DNA of 64,000 bases from Lewinella sp. IMCC34183 (lineage in GTDB: Bacteria > Bacteroidota > Bacteroidia > Chitinophagales > Saprospiraceae), in NCBI RefSeq assembly GCF_003390915.1, contig NZ_QMEM01000007.1, positions 186,001 to 250,000 on the forward strand. Reading direction: 5' to 3'. A program made the position numbers and the translations under genes. Of the stretch, positions 1-8,732 are shown piece by piece. The notes below the pieces were generated by a model. The model was not told where the DNA came from, ran no database searches, and saw only the letters and a program-made list of their open reading frames with translations. Each line of letters opens with the position of its first letter. The stretch's first letter is position 1.

Positions 1-3
1 TTG

Positions 4-2757
4 ATGAAGCGTTACCTGCTGCCCCTAACCTTCCTGCTGCCGCTATTCCTGGCCGCGCAGGCCATTCCCCATACCGTCGACCTGCTGGATGTACAACCCG
101 AGGGCGAAGACAAGGCTATTCTGGAACTGGCCGCCTTCGCCGGCAAGCTGTACTGGGCGGCCGAGGGCGACATCAACTACTTCTCCGCCGGCACGGTGGA
201 GTCCACCATCAGCTTCCCCGGCGGGGTGGGCATGCGCAACGGCCTTGAGGAGCTCGGCAGTGTTGGCCACCTCCACTACTTCTTTTACCCCCATAACGGT
301 AAGGGCTACTACATCGAGGCGGACACCCGCCTGCCCGCGCCCCGCCTGCTGGAGTTCCCCCTCGCCAACGCGGCCGGCTTTACCTACTCCAATCCGGTCA
401 TGATCGACGGGAAGATCTACCTGCTCCGCGAATCCCGGACCACCGCTCCGGCCCGGCACGTCGTGCAGGTCGTGGAACTGACGCCGGCGGACGAAAGCGG
501 GGCCTTAGTGTACCGCGATACCCTCGCCGCCGTTGACCGGCCCCTGTCGGGTACCGTCGCCGCCCACGACGGCCGCCTGTTCTTCAGCCACTTCCAGGGC
601 GGCGGCTCCGGCCCGGCGGTCTACGACCCGGCCAGCGGAGCGGTCACCGCACTCGGAGCTCTCTCCTCCTCGGGATCCATCGATTACCACAGCACCGGCG
701 ATCACCTGCTGATCCGCTACCTCGCTCCCAATGAGCAGCCGGTCAGCCGCTTTCTTACCGACGCCGGCTACGGACCCGAGCACGGGGCCGCCGTGGAGGC
801 CGCCGATGCAGCGGAACTCAGCGCGGGACTGGTCGCCCGGGGCCACGACGGAGACTTGTACCGCATTGACTACGCCAACGGCGCAGCCACCCACCTGGTC
901 AGCGGCGGCGGTACCGGCGCGGGGCTATTCCAAGTGAACGGCACCGACGTGCTCTACAGCCGGCCCGACGGGGCGGGCAACTGGTGGCTGGGCCGTACGG
1001 ACGGCACCGTGGCCGGCACCCGCGACGTGGCGACCATCCCCGCGGCCGGTGCCCACGGCCCGGAGGAGTTTGCCCGCTTCGGCGGCTACGTGGCCTTCCA
1101 GGCCGCCCACAAGCCGCTGTACCTCTTCGACCTGGTCGGTGAGGCGCTGCAGGAGGTGGGCGCCGACCGCTCGACGTCCGCCGCCGCCCCGGGCCTGGCC
1201 ACCATCGGTGACCGGCTGTACTTCGCGGCCGCCGATGCGAGCGCCGGGCGGGAGATCCACTACGTCACCGTAGACGGGCAGACCACCGTCTCCGGCCTGG
1301 CCTTCCTCGACGCCAACGGCAACGGTGCGCAGGACCCCGGAGAAAAGCCCGCCATCAATATCGCGGTCGACATCACCGGAGGCGAAGACCGCCGTGTCTA
1401 CACCGACGCGCTGGGTGCCTTCCGCTTCGTGGCCGAAGACGGGGCCGACTATACCGTGACCACCGCCCCCGACTGCTACACGCGCTCGACCGCCCCGGCT
1501 ACCTACTCCTTCACCTACCACATGGCCAGTCCGCCGGACCTCCGGTTCGGGTTCCAGCCCACCGGCAACGCGGCCAGCCTGCGCACCCACCTCAATGCCG
1601 GCCGCGTCCGGTGCAATACCGACGCCCCCTACTGGCTGACGGTGCAGAACGACGGCTGCTTGCCGGTCAGGGGTACGGCTACCGTGACCCTGCCCGCCGG
1701 CGTCACCCTGACCGAGGCCAGCCCCGCCACCACCACGCAGTCGGGACAGGAGCTGACCTTCGCCTTCGATACGCTGCAGTCCGGCGAGAGCTTTTACGTC
1801 CTCCTCGACCTGGCCATGCCCGACGAAACCTTCGCCGGTACCGAGATCGCCGTGACGGCCGCAGCTACCGCCCGTACCGCCGACGCCACGCCCGCCTCCG
1901 ACGATACCACCTACGCCACCGAACTGCGCTGCGCCGTGGACCCCAACGACCTCCAGGTGAGCCCCTACCGCGAAGATCCTACCCTGAGCAACTACACCCA
2001 GCTCGACGAAACGCTCCGGTACACCATCCGCTTCCAGAATACCGGCAACGACACCGCCTTCGACGTGCGGCTGGAGGACGACCTCAGCCCCCTGCTGGAC
2101 CTGAACACCTTCACCCCCGTGGCGGCCAGCCACCCCTACACCGTGCGGATGCGCGAGGGCGGCCAACTGGTCTACCGCTTCGATGACATCTTCCTGCCCG
2201 ACAGCAACGTGAACGTGGCCGGCAGCCAGGGCTTCGTGACCTTCGAGATCCGTGCCCACCAGCACCTGGCCGACTTCACCGTCGTGGAGAACACCGCCGG
2301 CATCTACTTCGACTTCAACAAGCCGGTGATCACCAACACCGTACGGTCCACCTTCGTATCGGACCTCGACAAGGACGACGACGGCTACCACTTCTACCTC
2401 GACTGCGACGACCTGAACCCCGCCATCCACCCCGGCGCGAAGGAGCATACCAACAGCGGTACCGACGAAAATTGCGACGGGATCCAGGCCACTACGTCCG
2501 TAGCGGAAGCGCTCGGTGGCACCCTATCGGTATACCCCAATCCCGCCGGCCACTGGCTGCGGGTGGACCACTCCGGCGGCAAGTCGCTGCGGGCCGAGCT
2601 CCGGGACGCCACCGGTCGCCTGCTGCGGGCTACCCGCTTCACGGGGACGCTCACCCTGCCGACGGAGGGCTACCCGGCCGGCGTGTACCAGCTACGGGTG
2701 TCCGATCCGGCTACCGGTGCCGCTACCGTGCGGCGGGTCGTACTCGGACCGCGTTAG
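4..2757 (+). CDS. T9SS type A cargo protein with SdrD-like B domain and MopE-like motif
   Basis: Large secreted protein of about 917 residues. A hydrophobic signal peptide (MKRYLLPLTFLLPLFLAAQA) supports the ATG at position 4 over the TTG just before it. The first 400 residues contain LGRTDGTVAGTRD and similar stretches resembling ELWRSDGT-type beta-propeller repeats. An SdrD-like B domain (GLAFLDANGNGAQDPGE) lies near residues 430-490, a conserved-repeat/DUF11-like domain (DPNDLQVSP to FDFNKPVITN) near 646-780, and an Asp-rich MopE-like motif (DKDDDGY, DCDDLNPAIHPGA, DENCDG) near 787-829, probably calcium binding. The last 80 residues match the T9SS type A sorting domain (LSVYPNPAGHWL to YQLRV). 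It is therefore likely exported and anchored at or released from the cell surface. The substrate is unknown. The gene may begin at the window edge, so upstream signals are not visible. Confidence 0.85.
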   Translation: MKRYLLPLTFLLPLFLAAQAIPHTVDLLDVQPEGEDKAILELAAFAGKLYWAAEGDINYFSAGTVESTISFPGGVGMRNGLEELGSVGHLHYFFYPHNGKGYYIEADTRLPAPRLLEFPLANAAGFTYSNPVMIDGKIYLLRESRTTAPARHVVQVVELTPADESGALVYRDTLAAVDRPLSGTVAAHDGRLFFSHFQGGGSGPAVYDPASGAVTALGALSSSGSIDYHSTGDHLLIRYLAPNEQPVSRFLTDAGYGPEHGAAVEAADAAELSAGLVARGHDGDLYRIDYANGAATHLVSGGGTGAGLFQVNGTDVLYSRPDGAGNWWLGRTDGTVAGTRDVATIPAAGAHGPEEFARFGGYVAFQAAHKPLYLFDLVGEALQEVGADRSTSAAAPGLATIGDRLYFAAADASAGREIHYVTVDGQTTVSGLAFLDANGNGAQDPGEKPAINIAVDITGGEDRRVYTDALGAFRFVAEDGADYTVTTAPDCYTRSTAPATYSFTYHMASPPDLRFGFQPTGNAASLRTHLNAGRVRCNTDAPYWLTVQNDGCLPVRGTATVTLPAGVTLTEASPATTTQSGQELTFAFDTLQSGESFYVLLDLAMPDETFAGTEIAVTAAATARTADATPASDDTTYATELRCAVDPNDLQVSPYREDPTLSNYTQLDETLRYTIRFQNTGNDTAFDVRLEDDLSPLLDLNTFTPVAASHPYTVRMREGGQLVYRFDDIFLPDSNVNVAGSQGFVTFEIRAHQHLADFTVVENTAGIYFDFNKPVITNTVRSTFVSDLDKDDDGYHFYLDCDDLNPAIHPGAKEHTNSGTDENCDGIQATTSVAEALGGTLSVYPNPAGHWLRVDHSGGKSLRAELRDATGRLLRATRFTGTLTLPTEGYPAGVYQLRVSDPATGAATVRRVVLGPR

Positions 2758-2776
2758 CCGGGCGCCGGTTTAGCTC

Positions 2777-4657
2777 CTAGTGCAGCAGGGTAAGGCTGCC
2801 GCTGTACCGCTGCCGTACGCCGTCCAGGAAGACCACCTCGGCCACGTACACGTAGGTACCGGCCGGAACGGCCCGCCCCCCCCGGGTACCGTCCCAGCCG
2901 CTCTCGCTGGCGTTGGCGGCCAGGTCGGTGGCGGTGAAGACCTCGCCGCCCCACCGGTCGTAGATCCGCAGACTGGCGATTCCCTGTACATTGGGTTCGC
3001 TGCCGTACACCAGGAACCGGTCGTTGGTTCCGTCTCCGTTGGGCGAGAAAGCACTGGGTATATAGACCAGCCGATCCGTCAGGACATCGATCCGTACCGA
3101 ATCCGCGGCCGCACAGCCCGCCTCGGAGGTTGCCAAAACTCGGACGGTCGTCGACCGCGGCAGCAACAGGTCGACCGTGGTGCAGGCGGAATCGCAGGCC
3201 ACGCTCCCGGCGGGGAGCCAGTCGTAGCTCGCGACGGGGGCGGAAGCCCGCACGGACAGGGTCGTCGCGTCACCCAACGTGATCACCTGGTCGGGCCCGA
3301 GATCGATCGTGAACGGAAATGGGCTCTGCAGACGCAGGGTATCGGCCTGGGCACAGCCGTAGCGGTCCGTAATCCGGTAAAAGTAGACCCCCTCGCCCAG
3401 CGGGGTGATGGGGGAGCCGATCGCCTGCTCCGCGTTCCCGAAGCGGAAGTCGTAGGGAGCCCGACCGCCGGCCACGCTGTCGAGTACCACGCTCCCGTCG
3501 GTCAAATAGGAGCAACTGGGGTCGCGGACCGTAAAGGCACCCGCCAGTCCGGGATCGGCCACTACCTCCAGCTCCAGGCGGACGATGCTGTCGCAGCCCA
3601 GGGACGACACCAGCGAATCCACGTAGCTGCCGGAGCGGGTATAGTCCGAGTCGCCAATGGTGTAGGTGAGGCCCGCGCAGATGGTATCGATCAGGATGAC
3701 CTCCTTGGGGATCACGTTCACCACTTTGGGGTTGGAGACGATCCGGCACTTGCTGTTGGCCACGTTGCCCGGGCTGTTGGCCAGCAGGTAGCGGTAGGTG
3801 TAGGTGCCGGCCGCCAGGGCGGCATGGACGTAGCTGCGCCCCGTTTCCCCGGGCAGGTCTGCCCAGGTGTTGCCGCCGTCGTCGCTGCGCTGCCACTGTA
3901 CGGCGGGAGTAGGATACTGGTCACCGTTGATGGTAGCGGTCAGGGTTATGGGCGCGCCGTCCTCGCAGATGTTGGCGGCGATCTCCGGCAGGATGAGGGC
4001 CTGGGGGCCGCAGGCGCGAAAGCTGATGTTGTCCAGGGCGATGTCGTTGCCTAGTCCCCCGGGGGCGTTATTCCGCAGCGCCAGCGTGACGGAAGTCTGC
4101 CCGGGTTGGGTGGTGAAAGTGAAGCCGAAAGTCTTCCAGGTCCCGTCTTCGGGAATGAAACCGGTGTTGATGTACTCCGTATTGTCCAGCAGGAAAGATA
4201 CATTAGGCAGCAGCTGGTTGGCGTTGGGCTTGACGACGTTGATGACGTCGGCGGAGAATTGGTAGAGGGTATTTTCACAGAGCCCGTCCACCCGCTGCTC
4301 GTAGAACAGGCCGGGGGCGTAGCTGGCGTTGACCAGCATCATGTAGCCGTTGGGATCGCTGCTGTTGTCGCCGAAGAGCCGCCAAGTGTCGTAGATCGTA
4401 GCCCAGCGCCCGGTATTGTTCGTGATGGTGTAGAAGCCGTCGTTAGGCGGCGGGGTGGTTACGTACTGAAAGCCGGGGGCAATGCGGGGATCGGGGGTGA
4501 GGATATTGGCCGCCCCGCTGCCGAAGTCGCCCTCCGTAAAGATGTTCTCGCCCAGGTTACCGGTACACTGCTGCCCGACGGCGATCGTCCCGGAGAAAAA
4601 CAGTAGGAGCAGACAGCAGAGCGCGCGCAGGCACGGGGTGGCGGGGAGAAAACGCAT
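2777..4657 (-). CDS. T9SS type B (gliding motility-associated C-terminal domain) surface protein
   Basis: Secreted protein of about 626 residues. The ATG at 4657 is chosen because a signal peptide follows (MRFLPATPCLRALCCLLLLF, then FFSGTIAVGQ). The frame is open further upstream, but that extension is basic and low complexity. Residues about 25-210 form a jelly-roll-like module (GFYTITNNTG, WKTFGFTFTTQPGQ, DIALDNISFRACG) of the kind that binds carbohydrate. An Ig-like section (VQWQRSDDGGNTWADLPGE) follows, then an SprB-like segment (FTVRDPSCSYLTDGSVVLD). The end is a textbook gliding-motility C-terminal domain (YIPSAFSPNGDGTNDRF, IYDRWGGEVF, WDGTRGGRAVPAGTYVY). This implies export by T9SS. 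It is convergent with the previous gene, 19 bp away. A TACCTTGG element lies 5 nt before the ATG. Confidence 0.85.
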   Translation of the reverse strand: MRFLPATPCLRALCCLLLLFFSGTIAVGQQCTGNLGENIFTEGDFGSGAANILTPDPRIAPGFQYVTTPPPNDGFYTITNNTGRWATIYDTWRLFGDNSSDPNGYMMLVNASYAPGLFYEQRVDGLCENTLYQFSADVINVVKPNANQLLPNVSFLLDNTEYINTGFIPEDGTWKTFGFTFTTQPGQTSVTLALRNNAPGGLGNDIALDNISFRACGPQALILPEIAANICEDGAPITLTATINGDQYPTPAVQWQRSDDGGNTWADLPGETGRSYVHAALAAGTYTYRYLLANSPGNVANSKCRIVSNPKVVNVIPKEVILIDTICAGLTYTIGDSDYTRSGSYVDSLVSSLGCDSIVRLELEVVADPGLAGAFTVRDPSCSYLTDGSVVLDSVAGGRAPYDFRFGNAEQAIGSPITPLGEGVYFYRITDRYGCAQADTLRLQSPFPFTIDLGPDQVITLGDATTLSVRASAPVASYDWLPAGSVACDSACTTVDLLLPRSTTVRVLATSEAGCAAADSVRIDVLTDRLVYIPSAFSPNGDGTNDRFLVYGSEPNVQGIASLRIYDRWGGEVFTATDLAANASESGWDGTRGGRAVPAGTYVYVAEVVFLDGVRQRYSGSLTLLH

Positions 4658-4662
4658 CCGCA

Positions 4663-4670
4663 CCAAGGTA
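4663..4670 (-). promoter_or_regulatory. -7-like element 5 nt before ATG
   Basis: TACCTTGG on the minus strand, one mismatch from the Bacteroidota -7 consensus TAnnTTTG. It ends 5 nt before the ATG at 4657, so the transcript would start at or next to the start codon. An inverted repeat GGTAACGGTTACC (4667-4679) overlaps it and could be an operator. This is inference from position and motif only. Confidence 0.35.
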
Positions 4671-4814
4671 ACGGTTACCGCCGGCGGGGCCGCGGGTGCG
4701 GTGATTTTTCTTTGTCGCCGGCCGCGCCTCCGCGGGCTGCGGCCCGCCCGCCACGTATTTGGCTTACCTTGGGATGGCATTACGCTGCTTTTTTCACCCT
4801 CTTCCGATCCCTCC

Positions 4815-5405
4815 ATGCGCCTCCTCCCCCCATCCCTCTGTACCGCTCTCCTGCTGCTGTTCACGCTGACGTTCTCCTCCACTGCCTACGCCCAGGCCGA
4901 CCAGGTACGCGCCAGCCCGATGGCCACCACCAGCCAACGGGTGGGCCTCGACACCGACGTAACCATCACCTACAGCCGGCCCGCCGTGAAGGGACGCGAA
5001 GTGTGGGGCGGACTGGTACCCTGGGGCATGGCCGAGGGCAACAAGTACTCCGATAACAAGCCCTTCCCCTGGCGCGCCGGAGCCAACGAAAACACCACCG
5101 TAACCTTCAGCAAGGACGTGACGGTCGCGGGCGAAGCCCTCCCCGCCGGCACCTACGGCCTGCACATGATCCCCGCCCAGGACGACGCCTGGACCCTCAT
5201 CTTCAACAAGGTGAGCAACATCTGGGGCAGTTACCAGTACGACGAGACGCAGGATGCGCTCCGGGTATCGGTCACCCCCGAAGAAGCACCCATGCAGGAA
5301 TGGCTGACCTACGGCTTCGACCCCGTGACCCCCACTTCCACGGAGGCATACCTGCACTGGGAAAAGCTGAAGGTGCCGTTCGAGATCGCCGCCGCCGGCA
5401 ACTAG
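4815..5405 (+). CDS. DUF2911 domain-containing secreted protein
   Basis: Protein of 196 residues. The ATG at 4815 begins a clear signal peptide (MRLLPPSLCTALLLLFTLTF) ending near AYAQ. The mature part carries the DUF2911 signature: TYSRPAVKGREVWGGLVPWG, GANENTTVTFSKDV, LPAGTYGLHMIP and WTLIFNKVSNIWGSYQY. The family is widespread in Bacteroidota, is exported to the periplasm or outside, and has no established function. Length is normal. The stop overlaps the tail of the S1/P1 nuclease gene by 4 nt, tail to tail. An upstream TACCTTGG (4764) could be the promoter. Confidence 0.85.
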   Translation: MRLLPPSLCTALLLLFTLTFSSTAYAQADQVRASPMATTSQRVGLDTDVTITYSRPAVKGREVWGGLVPWGMAEGNKYSDNKPFPWRAGANENTTVTFSKDVTVAGEALPAGTYGLHMIPAQDDAWTLIFNKVSNIWGSYQYDETQDALRVSVTPEEAPMQEWLTYGFDPVTPTSTEAYLHWEKLKVPFEIAAAGN

Positions 5406-6250
5406 CCGAAAATGGCGTTCAGCACCGCCGCGGCCCGGTACCCGGCCGCTCCGAGCCGGTCCTCGACGATCGGCAGGTAGTCGTGCTGGTAGTCGTAGCC
5501 GAAGTCCGGCAGGCCCGACTCCCGGTCGGTGCGGTCGTACAGGGTATTGTAGATCAGTTCGCGCAGGTCCACCGACTCGCGCATCCACTCCTGCGGGGGT
5601 GCGGCGGCCCAGTCGGCCTTCCGGTCGCGGGTGTGCATGCTTACGAAGGCGGCAAACTCGGTGAAGCTCAGGCGCTCCTGCTCGATGATTTGCGTGTCCC
5701 ACACCGAGTGCAGGTTGTAGCGGTCGCCGAAGTAGAGGACCGTGATCCGGTTACCGCCGAGGTCGCGGTTCTTGCCAACGTGCAGGGGCATATGTACGTC
5801 GGCGATGAAGTGAACGAGGAAGGCCAGGGCGGTGGCGTCGAGCGAGCCCGCCAAGGGGTCGGCGCCGTTCTTTTCCATCAGTTCGGTGAGGCGGGTGCGG
5901 GCAGCTTCGTCCCCGCGCAGCACCGACGACATAAAGGCGATGGCCTCCTGTACGTCGAAGATACCCGGATCGGCCGCGGTCTCGTGGACCACGTCGGCTA
6001 CGGTCTGCCCGGGCTGTACGGTCATGTAGTGCCAGGGGCTGGCGAAGTCCCAGCCGGATTCGGCGCGGACGTAGTCGGGCCAAGTGCTCACCTGGGCGAG
6101 GTAGTTATCGCCCAGGGCGGCATCGACCCGCTCACGGGCCGTGGGGTTGAGGTTATCGTAGCAGATCTGGGCCACGATGCGGTGGCCGTTGGCGCCCCAG
6201 GCGAATACGAACTGGGGCAGGAAGAGGAGAAAAGCAGGGATCAAGCGCAT
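5402..6250 (-). CDS. S1/P1 family nuclease
   Basis: Secreted zinc-dependent nuclease of 282 residues, expected to cleave single-stranded RNA or DNA outside the cytoplasm. The ATG at 6250 gives a signal peptide (MRLIPAFLLFLPQFVFA) whose predicted cut leaves Trp18 as the new N-terminus. In this family the N-terminal Trp itself binds zinc. Further zinc ligands are visible in GANGHRIVAQI (His23), in HFIADVHMPLHVGKNRDLGG near residues 147-165, and in NLHSVWD. Length matches the family. The likely role is nutrient or phosphate scavenging from extracellular nucleic acid. A perfect TACCTTTG lies 4 nt before the ATG. Confidence 0.9.
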   Translation of the reverse strand: MRLIPAFLLFLPQFVFAWGANGHRIVAQICYDNLNPTARERVDAALGDNYLAQVSTWPDYVRAESGWDFASPWHYMTVQPGQTVADVVHETAADPGIFDVQEAIAFMSSVLRGDEAARTRLTELMEKNGADPLAGSLDATALAFLVHFIADVHMPLHVGKNRDLGGNRITVLYFGDRYNLHSVWDTQIIEQERLSFTEFAAFVSMHTRDRKADWAAAPPQEWMRESVDLRELIYNTLYDRTDRESGLPDFGYDYQHDYLPIVEDRLGAAGYRAAAVLNAIFG

Positions 6251-6254
6251 GGGG

Positions 6255-6262
6255 CAAAGGTA
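6255..6262 (-). promoter_or_regulatory. Perfect TAnnTTTG -7 element 4 nt before ATG
   Basis: TACCTTTG on the minus strand, an exact match to the Bacteroidota -7 element, ends 4 nt before the nuclease ATG (6250). The expected transcription start falls on or beside the start codon, suggesting a leaderless mRNA. No clear TTG box lies 19 nt upstream. Confidence 0.45.
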
Positions 6263-6383
6263 GCACGGACAGCGTACCCGCGACGTTCCCCCCGCACCTG
6301 CGCGCCGCCGCCCGATTTCCCCGATCGCGCTCACTCGCACCCGCCGTTTGCCTGCCGAGGCCTGCGTTTCTCAACCGTTCACC

Positions 6384-7193
6384 CTATCCGTCTTCGGGTA
6401 GGAGCCGAAGGTTGTGGGAGTCGAAGAATTCGTGGAGACCCACGTAGGCGTCGGATTCTGGATCTATTTTCCACCGGGCAAGGTTGTTCTCGCCGAACAG
6501 GTCCAGCAACGCCAGCCCCTCCGCCATCTGGGGAAGGACGGCCGCCGTGGGTTGAAAGGCCTCAAGCACGATGGCACCTTCCCGGACCAGGAAAGCATGC
6601 AGGTAAACCCGTTGAATGGTTTGCCCCGCGGTTGCCCGCTCCCCGAATGTTTTGGGGTCGTCTATGCGGTAGGTATGGGCGGCGAGAATCAGGCGTACCG
6701 GTTGCCCGTTGAATGTTTGCCGTTCGTTGTCCAGAATGGTGACTTCCCCGGGTAGGTGGGTCACCCCCCGCCAGATACCGTACGTGTCGTGGTGGGTATT
6801 TTGCTTGTAAAAGTAGTCGGTTTCGGCGTTGTAGTCGGTAGCACCGAGCAGGTCGAGAACGTCCTCGAAGGACGGATGCGGCTCGCGTTCCAGCCAGTGC
6901 ATGATGACGACGCCGCGGGCCCGTCCGCCGTTCATGGACCCTCCACTCGTGAAGTGGTGAATAACCTCGTTGACCGGTAGCTGGGAGGGTACCCCGTACG
7001 GCGGTCTGCGGGGGACATCCAGCGCATACGCTCGCGTTTCACTCACCGACTGATCGGTGCGGGGCGGCCGTTCGGAGGTACCGGCGATGGTCGGCAGCCT
7101 GATCTCGGGTACGCGACAACTGGCGCAGCCGGTCGTCAGCAGTACCGCAAGCAAGGAGAAAATGAGGGGGAGGGTGTGCTGGTAAAAGAGCAT
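6384..7193 (-). CDS. Hypothetical lipoprotein
   Basis: Protein of 269 residues. The frame is open far upstream antisense to the patatin gene, but the ATG at 7193 starts a lipoprotein signal (MLFYQHTLPLIFSLLAVLLT, then TGC) with a lipobox cysteine at residue 23, so that start is preferred. The mature part is soluble and moderately acidic, with HHFTSGGSMNGGRARGVV, FYKQNTHHDTYGIWRGV and QRVYLHAFLVREGAIVLEAF. I do not recognise the family. It is transcribed divergently from the patatin gene, with about 130 bp between them that could hold a shared control region. It likely sits in the inner leaflet of the outer membrane or in the periplasm. Confidence 0.7.
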   Translation of the reverse strand: MLFYQHTLPLIFSLLAVLLTTGCASCRVPEIRLPTIAGTSERPPRTDQSVSETRAYALDVPRRPPYGVPSQLPVNEVIHHFTSGGSMNGGRARGVVIMHWLEREPHPSFEDVLDLLGATDYNAETDYFYKQNTHHDTYGIWRGVTHLPGEVTILDNERQTFNGQPVRLILAAHTYRIDDPKTFGERATAGQTIQRVYLHAFLVREGAIVLEAFQPTAAVLPQMAEGLALLDLFGENNLARWKIDPESDAYVGLHEFFDSHNLRLLPEDG

Positions 7194-7325
7194 AGCGGTG
7201 GGTAAGCAAGAGAATTGTGTTATCACACTTAAGGTAGTGGAACTCGTGGCTGATTTGCAAGCCCGTTCCGGCGTTCCCCCCGCTCCCCTTCCGCACCGTA
7301 CCTTGAAGCGGAGAAACGCCTGAAC

Positions 7326-8486
7326 ATGAAAAAAACAGCCCTCGTCCTCTCCGGTGGCGGCTTTAAGGGTGCCTTCCAGGTGGGGGCGCTCGCCTACCTC
7401 CGCGACAACTGGGACCAACTCGGTACCGGCCGGCCGCCCTTGAGCTTCGACATCGTGGCCGGCGTGTCGGTAGGTTCGCTCAACGGACTGCTGGTGGCCC
7501 TCAACCAGTTCGACCAGCTGGAGCAACTCTGGGAAGACGTGGCCACCAACGGCGTGGGGGAGATCTATACCTCCGACTTTATCGACACCACGGCCGCTAC
7601 AGGCGACGCCGATCCCGACCTCAAACTGACGCTGACGTGGGATACGATCCGCGAGCACTTCCCCCGGACGACCCGCAACGTCTTTCTCCGGGTTATCTTC
7701 AACCGGCAGCGGATCCTGCAGGACTTCCGCCAGGAATTTCAGGCCTTCCGGGCCGTGGCTGACAATACCCCCCTGCGTAACAAGCTGCTCCGGCTGGCGA
7801 AGCGCGACGCGATCCGGGATACGGCCTACCTGTGCGGCTTCGTCTCGCTGCGCGACGGACGGTACTACTCCGTGCGCCAGGACCAATTCCGGTCCGACGA
7901 GGATTTCGCCGACGGCGTCCTGGCCTCCACCGCGATGCCCATCGTGTGGAGCCCGGTCAAGGGAGTGGATACCACCAAGGGATCGCCGGAAAGCCTGGTG
8001 GACGGCGGAATCCGCGACGTATCGCCCCTCGGCGACGTGATCGACGAGATCAGCCGGCGAGACGACGCCGACGACTACACCATCGTCGTGATCAACTGCA
8101 GCTCCGGCAAGGTCACCGAGGAGCCTTTCCAGGACAAGAACATCGTACAGATCGCCCTGCGCGCCCTGGTAGACATCGCCATCACGGAGATCTTCAACAA
8201 CGACATCCGCGAGTTTCTGGACAAGAACTTCATCCTTGAGCAGATCCGCCGCCGCCTGCCGAAGGAGGACATCTACGACTACGACCTGGAATCCGACGGG
8301 CCCGGCAATAAACTCAAGTTCTTCAACGCGCTGATCATTCAGCCCGAAGCCAACATTCTCGGCGATACCCTCACCGCCAGCCGCGCCCAGATCGATTACC
8401 GCATCCGGCACGGCCGGGCCCGGGCGGAGATCGCCCTGCGCAGGCACCTGAACAAGACCGGCGGAGACAAGATGACGGTGGTATAA
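7326..8486 (+). CDS. Patatin-like phospholipase
   Basis: Lipid acyl hydrolase of 386 residues. The oxyanion-hole glycines are in LSGGGFKGAFQVGAL (residues 8-22). The nucleophile is in GVSVG (residues 46-50, Ser48). The catalytic Asp is in the DGG of SLVDGGIRDVSPLGDV near residue 225, giving the Ser-Asp dyad of patatins. There is no signal peptide, so it is probably cytoplasmic or at the inner face of the membrane. The C-terminal third is helical (DKNFILEQIRRRLPKEDIYD) with no recognised domain. It may act in phospholipid turnover. A TACCTTGA element lies 19 nt before the ATG. Confidence 0.9.
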   Translation: MKKTALVLSGGGFKGAFQVGALAYLRDNWDQLGTGRPPLSFDIVAGVSVGSLNGLLVALNQFDQLEQLWEDVATNGVGEIYTSDFIDTTAATGDADPDLKLTLTWDTIREHFPRTTRNVFLRVIFNRQRILQDFRQEFQAFRAVADNTPLRNKLLRLAKRDAIRDTAYLCGFVSLRDGRYYSVRQDQFRSDEDFADGVLASTAMPIVWSPVKGVDTTKGSPESLVDGGIRDVSPLGDVIDEISRRDDADDYTIVVINCSSGKVTEEPFQDKNIVQIALRALVDIAITEIFNNDIREFLDKNFILEQIRRRLPKEDIYDYDLESDGPGNKLKFFNALIIQPEANILGDTLTASRAQIDYRIRHGRARAEIALRRHLNKTGGDKMTVV

Positions 8487-8732
8487 CACGCACACCGTTA
8501 CGAAAGGATGCATGGTAAATATTCTATTTTTATATAATATGCTAATATTCAATTAGTTAGCAACATCATAAAGCTTGGCATGGAGAAACTAACTCCCCCA
8601 CAGTCACCGTTTTCTGGGCATTCCCCCGGGATCAACTTCGGCCGCCGGGCTCAGTTGACGGGTTTTTGGTGACGCCCCGGGCATCCGGTAGCTAGTGCTA
8701 CGCGATGCCCCCAGCGCGTCCAAGCTTTTTCT

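Noticed and set aside
925-2448. Long minus-strand frame opposite the first T9SS protein
   Set aside because: It has low-complexity Gly/Val/Ala/Arg composition and no motif. The plus strand shows a signal peptide and clear domains, so this frame is a shadow in GC-rich DNA.
4658-4882. N-terminal extension of the minus-strand T9SS protein
   Set aside because: The extension is basic and low complexity and places a signal peptide internally. The ATG at 4657 is better.
7194-8552. Upstream extension of the minus-strand lipoprotein frame
   Set aside because: It is antisense to the patatin gene, which has full catalytic motifs. The signal peptide and lipobox start at 7193.
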